Positions 1 to 12,110 of a stretch of 64,000 nucleotides of DNA are shown piece by piece (position 1 is the stretch's first letter; each line of letters opens with the position of its first letter). A program made the translations under genes and the position numbers. Source of the DNA: Paracamarosporium sp. OC-R06-R3 (Eukaryota; Ascomycota; Dothideomycetes; Pleosporales; Didymosphaeriaceae); assembly GCA_019828545.1 (NCBI GenBank), contig JACVRA010000154.1:248001-312000 (forward strand). Reading direction: 5' to 3'. The notes under the pieces are model-generated. The model was not told the origin of the DNA and made no database searches. It was given only the letters and a program-made list of their open reading frames with translations.

Positions 1-1
1 C

Positions 2-550
2 TTTGAATGCATACAAGCACCATTGTCTCTGTTATTATCTCATATTTCAAGCACAGACTATTCGCAGCAGCTATACCTTGCGCAGTGCTCCCTCGATGAC
101 CTCCCTTCCGAGTTGCAGGACGACCTGCCCGTCCCCGAATTAATCTCTTGCCTTGGCCGGGGAGACATTTATGCCTCTAGCCTATGGATGGGGAGGCCAC
201 CGACAAGCACGCCTTTACATCGCGATCCGAATCCGAATCTGTTCGTACAACTAGTTGGAAAGAAGGTCATCCGCTTGATGAAACCAAAGCACGGCAGGTT
301 TCTCTACGAGCGATTGAGGACAGAGCAAGGCCATGCGTACATGCGAGGCGAAGAAATGATGGTAGGCGAGGAGAGGGAAAGACTACAAGACGTGATCTGG
401 AACGAGAAGGAGCACAATGGTCTATCTGCCAGTGGTGTTGAGGCCAATTTAGAAGGTGGAGACGGGCTATATATACCCCTTGGCTGGTGGCACGCTGTCG
501 ACAGTATTGGGGCACATGCAAATGCTTCAGTAAATTGGTGGTTCAGATAA
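2..550 (+). CDS. JmjC (cupin-fold) domain protein, 3' part
   Basis: The frame is open from the left edge of the window to a TAA at 548-550, so only the C-terminal part of the gene is present. It carries a JmjC-type Fe(II)/2-oxoglutarate dioxygenase core. An HRDPNPN segment supplies the H-x-D metal pair, K-K-V-I-R-L-M follows on the next strand, and GWWHAV near the end supplies the distal metal-binding His. The family includes lysine demethylase/hydroxylase KDM8-like and tRNA-wybutosine TYW5-like enzymes. The substrate cannot be told from this fragment. The true start or upstream exons lie outside the window; an exon border close to position 17 is possible. The next gene starts 149 bp downstream on the same strand. 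Confidence 0.82.
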   Translation, partial: FECIQAPLSLLLSHISSTDYSQQLYLAQCSLDDLPSELQDDLPVPELISCLGRGDIYASSLWMGRPPTSTPLHRDPNPNLFVQLVGKKVIRLMKPKHGRFLYERLRTEQGHAYMRGEEMMVGEERERLQDVIWNEKEHNGLSASGVEANLEGGDGLYIPLGWWHAVDSIGAHANASVNWWFR

Positions 551-698
551 GGAGACGACAAGGCAATGAGTATGTGCCAGATTCAGCATCGTACCTTCCG
601 TTGAAGTCGCATTACGTACCACACGCTTTCTCCCATGGGGAGCGTAGCTTCTGCCTGCCCTTCCGTTTTGCCCTCTCTCGTACTTCACTCACCCCACG

Positions 699-1991
699 AT
701 GGAATTTGTGCTCCGTTGTAATGATTTAAAATGCCGCGCTCAGCTTCACGATCGAGCGGTGGTGACAACGTGCAGGTAAGCTGTGCTGCTTCCTCCGTGC
801 TTTCCACTTCGTACTAACTCGGATGAAGTCATGTCTTCTGTACGAACTGCGCAGATTCAACAGGTCTTTCGCGGTCGTCCAGCGGAAACCGAATCTGCCC
901 AGCTTGCCAAACGCAGCTCATCAATCCTGATGATGTCGTCGCTGCCTTCCTCAACCCTACCGAGGATTACAAGACAAGCGTTCTAAGCGGGCTGACCCCT
1001 ACCATTATCATGGAGTGTGCGAGCAGAGGTCTGGCATTCTACAGTTACCAAGCCTCACAAGAAGTCATATACCAAGAGCATCTAGCGAAGTCATTGACGG
1101 AGAAGTATGCGAACCTTAGCCAAAGCATGGACCAGCTGATACATGATGCCAATGCTCAGATTAAAGCGTTGCAGGAGAAGCTGCAAGGTCAGTGTTCAAC
1201 TCATCAGCTTGGATTGCAATGTAATCTAATGTATCGCTTAGCAATGCATGAGGAACAAGTTTCCCTTGAACAGAAGAACCAAGAATTGGTGGTAAGCGCG
1301 GATCCTAGATCGTATTATATGTTATACTGAACGTAGCCAGGATGCTTTCCGAGATAAGAGCAAGGCGCAGCAAAGAACTCAGAAAATGTATCAGTCACTC
1401 AAGGCCCAAGTGATGGCAACACATGTCGCGAATGCTGCGGGTGAAGAAGTCGATTTGACCATGCATACAATCCGGCAAGGTGACCGCTTTGTTGATAAAC
1501 TCCCAGGTATACGTTCAGGCATGGCGAACCTCAGTCAACTCGGCACAAACCAACGTAGTGGAGGCCAACCTCATAATCGTGTTGGCAGTGGGAGCTCGGG
1601 CAGCAATGGCCAACAAAAGGTTGCTAGTCGGATTCAGTTCAACAATCAACTGCACACAAGAGTGTTTGGCGATCGGACGAATACTAGCCGTACGAGCTCT
1701 TAGTGCCAAAGTCACATCAGGAGCATTTGAGTTGACTTGGAAATAGAATCGGCACCTATTGGAACACCACAAGCCCAGGGAAACCGGAGCAACCACAGCC
1801 AAATCCCCGTGCTAGGCGGTACACGTCACAACGCCTTCCTCGCCGCTGACATCGGTCCACCGTACCAAGCCTCACCTGTAACGCGGCAGCCGCTCGTAGG
1901 CAATAACACTTCAAGGAATATGAACTTTGGGCTCTCAGGTGGAAAATCAAAGAGAGCTGGAATGGGCAGCATTGGGCATCTGGGTCCTTGA
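699..1991 (+). CDS. HEI10: HEI10/CCNB1IP1-like RING-finger protein (meiotic crossover factor)
   Basis: Five exons are inferred: 699-775, 829-1187, 1242-1291, 1341-1689 and 1747-1991, giving 359 residues with all phases consistent and introns of 49-57 nt. The N-terminus is a RING: Cys7, Cys12, Cys25, His27, Cys30, Cys33, Cys49 and Cys52. A conserved stretch (NPTEDYKTSVLSGLTPTIIM) and a coiled coil (about residues 95-210) follow. The C-terminus is Ser/Gly/Asn-rich with a basic GGKSKRAGMG element. This order is that of the HEI10/CCNB1IP1 family, known in Sordaria and plants as a ubiquitin/SUMO-ligase-like protein that marks crossover sites on the synaptonemal complex. The start was chosen because it supplies the first two RING cysteines; a later ATG at 731 would lose them. 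The last splice junction is the least certain, and without it the protein would end at 1703. Confidence 0.86.
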
Positions 1992-2611
1992 CGAAGAGAC
2001 ACCCCACGTTGATCGGTGAAAGTCAGGAACGACCTAATGGTCTATACTGTCGTAAGACACGAAGTGAAGCTACGTTGTGTCAGTTTATTGGAATGCATCT
2101 GGGGATCAGCGCGATCCAAGAAATTCAGAGCTATTGAAGGACTTGTGTTGTGTTCCAATGCATCTAGACCAGCATAACTTCTCTTCATTTACACACTAAG
2201 AGAAAAGGCTGCTGCTTGGTACCGACCCGATCAATCTATAATCTCGATCAAACCTTCGTATTACACACACTTAATTCGAAAGTTCACAAAGATTGGTCCA
2301 GGAGCCCAAAATGCTGCCCATGTTCGCTTGCTGGGTGCCGGTGCAGATATAGGCGCGTGGCCAGGGAGCCCAAAGGTATGCTGAGCTCCAACCACGTAGT
2401 ATAGCTAGCATCACTTGCAGAGAGTTGGTTGCTATATTCGTGAAAAGAGGAAACTGCGGCTCGCTATAACTCAATGTCTGGCTTTGGGGCGCTGCATCAT
2501 ACATCTCAAAGTAATACGAGGCATGCCAAGTCTCTGAAACTCCAATCTAACAATGCATGAAGAGGCGTCAATATCTGAAATCAACTTATACGGATACGCG
2601 ACTACTCTATT

Positions 2612-2690
2612 AAGGAGCTCGTTTTTATTGACTATTCAGCCTGAGTGGCCTCAGCGCTGTGACCGAATAGTCAATAAAAACGAGCTCCTT
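2612..2690. repeat. perfect 26-bp inverted repeat (palindromic repeat element)
   Basis: Positions 2612-2637 and 2665-2690 are exact reverse complements (26 of 26), separated by 27 nt that themselves contain CTGAG..CTCAG. The arms begin AAGGAGCTCG and end TGACTATTC. The arm plus part of the spacer recurs at 25608-25653 as a single copy. This is probably two termini of a transposable element in inverted orientation, or a small MITE-like remnant. No transposase is seen. Confidence 0.85.
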
Positions 2691-3918
2691 CGTAAGCGTC
2701 CATATTCTAGCTTGACCGACATAAGCTTACACAAAGAGCTGGAATCGCGAGAAAGATCGGGCAGGAAGATGCATTCGATGACCTGCATAAAACAAAGTGT
2801 TGTTTGTCTAATAAGGGCATCTGCGCATATGCGACTAGGCTATACACTGTGATTCAAGCACACATGCGACCGCTTGCGGAAAATAGCATGTGTTAAATGC
2901 GGCGCGGATATCAGAACGAACTCGACTGCAGATACTATCCGTTCGATCGGTAAAGGGCGTCAAAAAGATCCAAGACATGTGATAATGTTGGGCTCGAAGA
3001 CATATCGGCACGAAAACGCGCAAATGGAGGAGGCGGTGCAGTGAATGGGTGTGCAGTGAAGCGTTGCCCTGGAGCACTGATCACTGTTCAGATAGGCTCG
3101 TGGCACTCTGTGACTTGACCGGTGCAGCTGAACTCGTAGCGATGGTGGCTCACGGTGACCGCTTTAGCGAATGTTATGACTATAGTCACGAAGCCCAATA
3201 AGAGTCATAATGTGTAAGAAAGAGCGGAGAAAGAGGGCAGAAAGAAGAGCAGTGGCCTTTGCGCAATGCATTCGCGAAAAGTTCGGATGATGAGGTCTGC
3301 GTGGCGTCGCATCAATAGGACTACGTTGCTTGCGTCAGCAGGGTACTATGCAGCTGACGAAAATGATCAGACGCGGCGAACATCCATAGATGACCACGCA
3401 TCGTTTCGTCAAAATAGAGTGTGGATGGCGATGTCTAAATAGGGTGCCGTTGGCTGTGGCTTTATTTGCAATACTGTGGATTGATCCATGGCCTGTTGTG
3501 GCATGTGGCGGCGGCGAGCTTCATCCTGGAAGCGAGAAAAAACAAAAGGAGAGCAAAAGAAAATTCGCCTCCTTGTGATGCCCGCACTGCGTGATATATA
3601 AGAATTTTAAAGCCGCAGTAAGCTGTAGAAAGCCATAGAAAGGTATGATGATGATTATATCTCAAAGGCTCTTCAGAACTCGTCATTAGTGTGGCTCTGC
3701 TCTGTCTATTTTTGCGAGAAAGAAGGCAGGATAAGAGACTTCACATCGATGGCTTGCGGATCCCTGTACATCATGTAAGACTAGAATGGAAGTTAAACGC
3801 GAGATGGAGTGTAGCATGGATAGGCTAAGAGGGATATATATTGGCCATGTTCGTATGCTGGCCTAAAGCCAAGATTCGACCAGTGGTTAACATGGTTTTC
3901 TTGAAAAGGTCCCAAAGA

Positions 3919-3967
3919 TTTTGTGTGGACTATAGCTGCTTGCTAGCCTGACAAAATCCACACAAAA
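3919..3967. repeat. short inverted repeat, 11-bp arms
   Basis: TTTTGTGTGGA at 3919-3929 is repeated as its reverse complement TCCACACAAAA at 3957-3967, with a 27-nt spacer. It sits in gene-free DNA and could be a chance hairpin or a transposon footprint. Confidence 0.5.
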
Positions 3968-4721
3968 AGTGTTCTGTTGGATGCAAGCTGTTTGTTAAGT
4001 TGGTGCAGGGTTACGGTTCCAGGTCCAGGGACGACGAAGTACTATCCTATCAATATAGGGAGTGACATACCAATGAAAAAAACAAAGTCGAGTGGGCAGT
4101 TCTCTGTGCTCCTCGCCTCAGCTGTCCTATCGCCGCTCGCCTCATTGTCATGACCACGGCAACGATCTCTTCGCCATCTACGCCATCCATGCTCACCTCG
4201 ATATTGATCGTCTGAAATCAACCACTGTCTTCGCTCAACCACCTCTGCTCTCATCGCGTCCAAGAGCGTCTTGTGGTCTGTGCGGGCTGTACCCTCGTGA
4301 CGGCATAACGAAACACCAAAGCTGTAACCGGAAATCCAGCACCCGGAATTGGAAGACACTGTTTCACGGGTGTCCCCTCGTTTGTACACGTAACATGCAA
4401 CGAGCTCCATCTTGTCAACACGGCTTTGGCGGATGCCTGAAGGGGGGTTGGGGAGGACACAAGCATGTGCCAACAATGGACGAGCGTTGCCAACTCGCAA
4501 GTAGCACGCGGCACACGTTGACGTCCAGCACATGGCGATTATGCCTTCAATGTTACAGCTCGCTGCGGGTACTCCAGAGGCGACGTTGGCATATGGAGTG
4601 GAATGGCCCACTTCCTTCATACACTAAAGCAGACTAGAGCCATTGGATATCATCGGCTCCCCGGGTCTGAGCTTACTCTTAGTTCAACCTCCCCTGCGGG
4701 CATTACTCTCGACGCACGACA

Positions 4722-5108
4722 TCACCAGCACAGCGGAGAATAACTCTTGCTCCAACGACGATCGAATTCGCGCTCACAGACACGCCAAGTCATTTCGACC
4801 TGTACTGTAGCCAATCTTGAATGTTCAAACTCCTTCCAACGCCCATAGCTGCCTAATAGCTTCCCTTCCCGCACCGAGGATCGCCAGTCCATGCCCCATA
4901 ACACCCCGGCCCAACTCCACATCAACACCCAATACACCGCAAAAATGCACAACGATGAACAAAACGACCGAAAACACGAAACCATCAACAGCAAAAACGC
5001 CCCTTTCCCTCCTCGTGCGGAGCAGACACGATGATACCGTGGCGGAGGGACAACAGGCCGCGTCTGCCTAAAACTGGAGGTGTAATAAAGTACGGAACGC
5101 CAACACAA
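4722..5108 (-). CDS. possible small membrane protein (hypothetical)
   Basis: A 128-codon minus-strand frame has a hydrophobic segment of about 40 residues in the middle (LLLMVSCFRSFCSSLCIFAV, then YWVLMWSWAGVLW). A charged C-terminal part looking like an amphipathic tail follows (EGKLLGSYGRWKEFEHSRLA). No family is recognised. The opposite strand is open for 84 codons in the same place with Pro/Thr-rich content, so coding status is uncertain. The start is the first ATG of the frame and has no other support. Confidence 0.28.
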   Translation of the reverse strand: MCWRSVLYYTSSFRQTRPVVPPPRYHRVCSARGGKGAFLLLMVSCFRSFCSSLCIFAVYWVLMWSWAGVLWGMDWRSSVREGKLLGSYGRWKEFEHSRLATVQVEMTWRVCEREFDRRWSKSYSPLCW

Positions 5109-5316
5109 CTCTTGTGGGGATAATTTGGGTATTTTTCTAAAAAAAAAAACAAAGCGTGAGCTATAAGGAAAGAGTCAAGGAAGGTGTGGACAGTGTGGCT
5201 TGAGCCAAGACAAGAGGCTTGGACTGACCGTGGGGGTTGGCTTCGTTGATCGGTCTCTATCGTGCGACACCGCAATCATTAGTCATGGCCTTGGGCGGGC
5301 GATTATATCAAACCCC

Positions 5317-6474
5317 CTACCTTCGAGACCGCGGTGGATCGGGTGCACGATGGGGATGGTGCCTTCGGTAATGCTTCAAACGAGCATCCTGGCGTCGAAA
5401 CGATTGGGAGCAGCCATCTTCTTCGCATAGGTAGACCTGCACTACGTTGCCATGCTTCTGGCGTTTGTGGCGTGCTAGGTTGCCCCTGCGGTACTCTCCA
5501 GAATATCTCTTGCCACAGACATTGCACTGTACCGGATCCGAATCGGTCGATGACATACTGTCCCCAGAACTGACCGACAGTCGACGAGACACGCCTAGCC
5601 CAGGATGAGGAACCAGGAGGAAGTTGGTTTCTTGGTAATTTGGTATCCTATCTTCGGTTAGGACTTGTCCTAATGATCTTTGGACATTACGCTCTGAGGA
5701 AACTTACTGCTCTCCAAACTGAACAGGGGTCTGAGTCGGAGCCAGATTGGTGGCTTCTGATACAGTAGGGACTGGAGGTACCCACTGCGTGTTTGGAATA
5801 TTGCGTGCAAACGTAGGTAGTCCTTGAACATCGACTCCAAGCCTCACATGGTTATCATAGTTGGGATGTCCGCTCTGTTGATTTTGTAGGAATACTCGGG
5901 TCGGGTCATCCCAACGGTGATTATGATCTCCTGTGGTCGGCGGCCATGAATACCCTTCAGGACCGAACGAGTGTCCGCCTACATTATTTGCATATGTGTG
6001 CGAGCCATTCGTCCTTGTACTCGACATATCGTACCGATGTACAGCCCCTAGCGGCCTGTCTTGCACTTCATGTTGCGTTATTGGAGTTCGCGGGGTCCCT
6101 CTATCTGGACTGTGATGGCCCACAGGCCGAATTTGCAGCGTAGTTTCAATACTCTGAGGCTGTTCAGGGTACGGCACACTTGGCCTTAGCGCGGAATAGT
6201 TCCATCCAGGCTGCGGTCCGATGTATGCTTGCGGCGGAAAGCTCGAGGTTGAGCCCGCTCCGTATTGCGGGGAGACCAGCTGATTGCCTCTGCCGTTCTG
6301 GGGCATGGCGCCGTACGAATGATTTCGAGATGGTGGACACTGATTCTGCGTGGGATAGGCGGGTTGAGGGCTTGCCCCTGTGGCTCGCAAAAATTGATCT
6401 CTGGGTTGGAAGAGAACCGTGCCACTAGTACCGTCGTAAGAGTCGGAAGACCTGGTGTTTTGTCGGTTAGCCAT
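5317..6474 (-). CDS. C2H2 zinc-finger protein with long disordered N-terminus
   Basis: Two exons, 5708-6474 and 5317-5647, are joined across a 60-nt intron with a GTAAGT donor and a CCTAACC branch site, giving 365 residues. The first 255 residues are rich in Pro, Gln, Asn, Ser and Gly with no fold visible. The C-terminus holds two C2H2 fingers: Cys297/Cys300/His316/His321 and Cys330/Cys335/His348/His352. They are joined by a longer linker than the usual TGEKP, and basic residues follow. This arrangement fits a fungal DNA-binding transcription regulator acting in the nucleus; the target is unknown. An in-frame TTG upstream of the ATG at 6474 is not needed. A further 3' exon after AAG/GTAGGG cannot be excluded. 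Confidence 0.72.
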
Positions 6475-9400
6475 GCGGATGGTCAAGAGCAGGGTCGGTC
6501 CAGAGTCTGGTTTTCTCCAGTGGTGATGAGTAGGTGGAGAGTCTTCGAGAGGAGCGGCGTCGATGACTCCGTGCAGGCCTGGAAGCCACAGGTCGACGTG
6601 TTCTTCGAAGCACGACCGAGACGAACGTACCGTAGCGTGAGTGCCGTGGAAGACACGATAATAGAAGAGCGGGATATGCTAGGTAACCTTGATGGTGCAC
6701 GGAGGTGTCGGTGTGCACGCTAGGCTGAGTGCCGCTCGGTCAGGTCCGTCCGGTAAAGACACCAACTGGAGAACGAAGCGAGCAACCGGGGCAGGGCAAT
6801 GATGTGGCTTTGCAACTTTCTGGTCCCGTTGCAAACCCTCCTGAAAAAAAGGCGGACGGGGAACGAGGGGGTACCGCCTTGTCATTCGCTTGTTAAGGTG
6901 CGGCTCTGTGGCCTCACATACGGCCTCGTACTTTTATTATCCACGGGTCGCCGACTTTGCGCCAACTTTGTGCAACAACAGTTGTGGCCGATGCCTCACT
7001 CTATGCAAACCGTCATGGAGTGATGAAGGGTCGCAGGCAGCCGTGAGGTTGACTTCCCCCGAGTCACACGTGGGAAGAGACGCGTTGGCCGTGAGCTTGT
7101 AACAACGGGGCGGAGCATTCAAACGAAGCAATATGGCGGCGAGAGGATGCAGCTCAGGAATGATGCGCTGTAGACAGCGTTGGCGGTGTACGAGTCTCGG
7201 TATTACCGTGACTGCTTTGGCCGGAGACGACTACATTAGCCTACCTTGGTTAGCCAACACCAGGAATCAGGATCATACAGCATCATACCGTGGAGTATTC
7301 TGCCTTGCTACGTGTTCAGCCATACTCTTACTGAGCGAGATTAAGCCTGGTCGTCTGTGCTTTCCACAGCATCGAGATGGGCAATAATGGGTTCCAAGCG
7401 CTGTACTGGCGCCCTGTACGCTAGAGACAGCCTCACCACCATCGTCCGGGTGCCCAGAACCCGCAGCGGGAGCAACCGTGAGGCCGCCAATGCATCCAAA
7501 GAAGCACCCCTGTGAGCCGGCTCAGGTAAGTGGGAATGTGAGGTCAGATTTTTGCTGGACTAAGCAATTATCGTCTCTCCTTGATCAAGGCTGGCCGGCT
7601 CTAGTTCAACAGGGCGCTTGCACGCCGACAAAGCGGCCCAGGAGGTGAAGCCAAGCTCAGGGACAGCGATACAAGAAGGATGGTTGACAAGTTGGCGTCA
7701 AACCGAAGCATCGCATTGGCACCGGCGTATGTGCAATACGACGTGTGAAAAAGGAATCACGCAGCGCGCCGAGAGCGCGGGGACAGAGCGTCGTCCGTAT
7801 ATACTGCAACGGATACGGCATGGCAGATGCATGGACGGCACATCTTGCTGGCGCCACGACCCAGCATATGGTAGCTAACACCCCGCCCGATGCGCTGCGG
7901 GCGCAGGCATGAAAGCTGCGGATACGAAGCTGGGATCTCATTTATGCACCTAAGAGACGGGAGGGACGTGATCGGATACTACAAAGCCTTGTAGAACCTT
8001 CGGCGCCAAACGCCCCATAAGTAGGCACGCCCACACACCATGTCGGCTTCGTGCCGTCGCTGTCATGAGCTGTTCATTCATGCCGTCAACGATCGGCATC
8101 GGCAGCGGACATATCACGCGCTTCGCTTCGGTGCAAGCAGTCAACTGTGCGTAAACTCGATGAACGGACAACCCAATCTCAGCGTCTAGCCCGCAAAACA
8201 GCGTCCCACTTTGCCGGAAGCAGCTCGCTCTTATGTTCTAACGTCAGCGCGATTTGCTCGCGAGCCTCCGATTTAGCACTCAAGCGCCAAGGTGGCGTAG
8301 CCATTGCCACGAGGCTCTTTGAAGATAGTGGATGTCTATTCGTCAGCTTCGCGGCCGTAGCCGGGAATGATCTATAGGAAGAGTGATCCATATCACCGTC
8401 CCGCAGAGAACCTCCCCCGGGATCTAGTGTGCAGGCCACGTACGTCTTGCAATATCATGCTGTGTTGTCGAGCCCTAGCGACACGACCACTAATCTCTCT
8501 ACATAGAAAACTAGGCAAAAAAGGCACCTGGGTTGGTCGCACCGCACGTGTTTGTTTAACGGGATTCATGGAAAGGAGTGACCTAGTTCTTCTCATCTTA
8601 CTTTACATTTTGAAGCAGGAGAGGTTTCCTAGCCGCCAGCGCGCATGTAAATCCGTGTCAACTGCTGGCGCGAGCGTCCACGTGCATCCGGCCCGATATC
8701 TTTCATCTGGAAAATCTGTTCGCGTAGACAGCGTCGCTGCTGAGCCCCGCGGAGGAAGTTCCCAGCCAGCATGGTCCGCAACAGGAAGTCAGTAGTTCAC
8801 GCTAGATTCCGTACGAATGGAGATCCCAAAAGCCATCAATACTTTGTGATGGCAAGTTTGACCAATTGCGCACCCTGCATGCTCCACCACAAGGTGAATC
8901 CTGGAAGATGCATCTCATCCCTCCCACGAGTGGGGTCGTACCGCGTTTATTACCTGGTCCTTGAGCTGTCAAGGACTGTGGGAGCATCGCGAGCTTCGGC
9001 TTACCCTGAGTTGGCGCATCCTCCTCTTCGTATCTTCCGATCTGACCACTACGATCGGTCAACCACCATGTCATGGTGAGATTCTAATGACGTGCCTACA
9101 ACCACAGCACGGATCACTCGTTCGTGTCCATATCGGGCCCATGGGGAGTTGGTGAAGCAAGCGAGCAAGGCGAAATAGGATATTGATTGTCGTGGCTGGG
9201 CGCCGGACAGCACTGCAATCACGCCACGTCCTGCAGAACGCACATCGGCACCTCATCTGCTGACTCGGTCCGCATGCCAGAGAGCGCCTCTGGCAACTAC
9301 CCGCTTCCGCGCCCGCCAGCCTCATGCTCGAGCTGCTATGCCGATCTCCCGGCGCACGTGCATACTGGACAAGGAGAAGCGATAGTCGTCCCGCGTCTAG

Positions 9401-10144
9401 CGACGCTGTTGTTCTCTGCAATCGCTGACCAACCACGTAGTCTACGGTGATGTACGTCGGGTCTGACGACGTGCCGAATGCGAACCCGATGTGTGGCCGA
9501 GCGGGAGTGACGGCCCCATTCACATCCGATGCATCACGTGACCGATGTGGGTGGTTCAAGCGTTGAAAGCATGTCGCATACTATAGTGACTGCTTAGAGT
9601 CGGAAACATGTTCACTGTCTGCAAGCTGGTGGCATTGTTCTCGTTGGTGCCTTTGTGTACGGTTATCACCATGGCTCTTTGCAGATGTCAGATCATTGAT
9701 AAGCACAAGAATTGTTGCTATGTTTATAATGTTACGTTATGATAACATCAGACACCGATTGCCCAAGGACACCAGAAATCCACGGGGAAGTGTCATATGA
9801 TGATGATTTTTCTGAACGCCAGCCAATTCCCCAACATGGTCGTCCCAGGACGCTCACAGGGTTATGATATTGAGGAACCCCAAGGTTCCCATAGACACCA
9901 GCCCCACGCTCATCGAAGACGCTGGAAAGACCTTCCAAAGACCACAATCCATTTGCGGCACTGACACATACATATAATGATATCAAAACATCCTGCGACA
10001 CTCTGGTCTTGATACACCTGCGTTACCACGGCTTACATCTAAGCCTGGTCACAGCAAGCTTAAAAAAAACATGTGTTCCCGTAAAGCAACCGTGAAGATT
10101 GCGATATCTTCCCTACCGAATCTCCTTCCATAGATGACGCTAGT
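6475..10144. other. large intergenic region without a convincing gene
   Basis: In 3.7 kb, many frames of 60-160 codons overlap on both strands, but none shows a domain, consistent codon usage or joinable exons. Base composition is not notably AT-rich, so this is not a typical RIP-degraded transposon block. The one ORF worth keeping is the small Cys-rich frame at 9608-9742. Confidence 0.5.
9608..9742 (+). CDS. possible small secreted cysteine-rich peptide
   Basis: A 44-codon ORF starts with a basic/hydrophobic stretch resembling a signal peptide (MFTVCKLVALFSLVPLCTVI). It continues with a short Cys-rich tail (CRCQIIDKHKNCCYVYNV) and has six cysteines overall. Small secreted Cys-rich peptides are common in plant-associated fungi. 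Against this, it is very short and isolated, may be the first exon of a longer gene, and could occur by chance in a gene-free stretch. No homologue is recognised. Confidence 0.22.
   Translation: MFTVCKLVALFSLVPLCTVITMALCRCQIIDKHKNCCYVYNVTL

Positions 10145-12110
<1,966 letters not shown>

Larger units (their letters stand above)
1992..5316. other. gene-poor intergenic region
   Basis: No ORF here shows a recognisable domain, and the frames open on both strands at 4042-4637 contradict each other. It holds a perfect inverted repeat at 2612-2690, a weaker one at 3919-3967, AT-rich patches around 3590-3860, and a possible small membrane-protein ORF at 4722-5108, each listed separately. Confidence 0.6.

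Noticed and set aside
4042..4637. Overlapping frames of 192 (minus) and 181 (plus) codons
   Set aside because: Both strands are open with no recognisable family; neither has splice-consistent extension. A real gene is possible but cannot be chosen.
9071..9559. 162-codon minus-strand ORF
   Set aside because: No domain, odd composition, and competing frames on the other strand.
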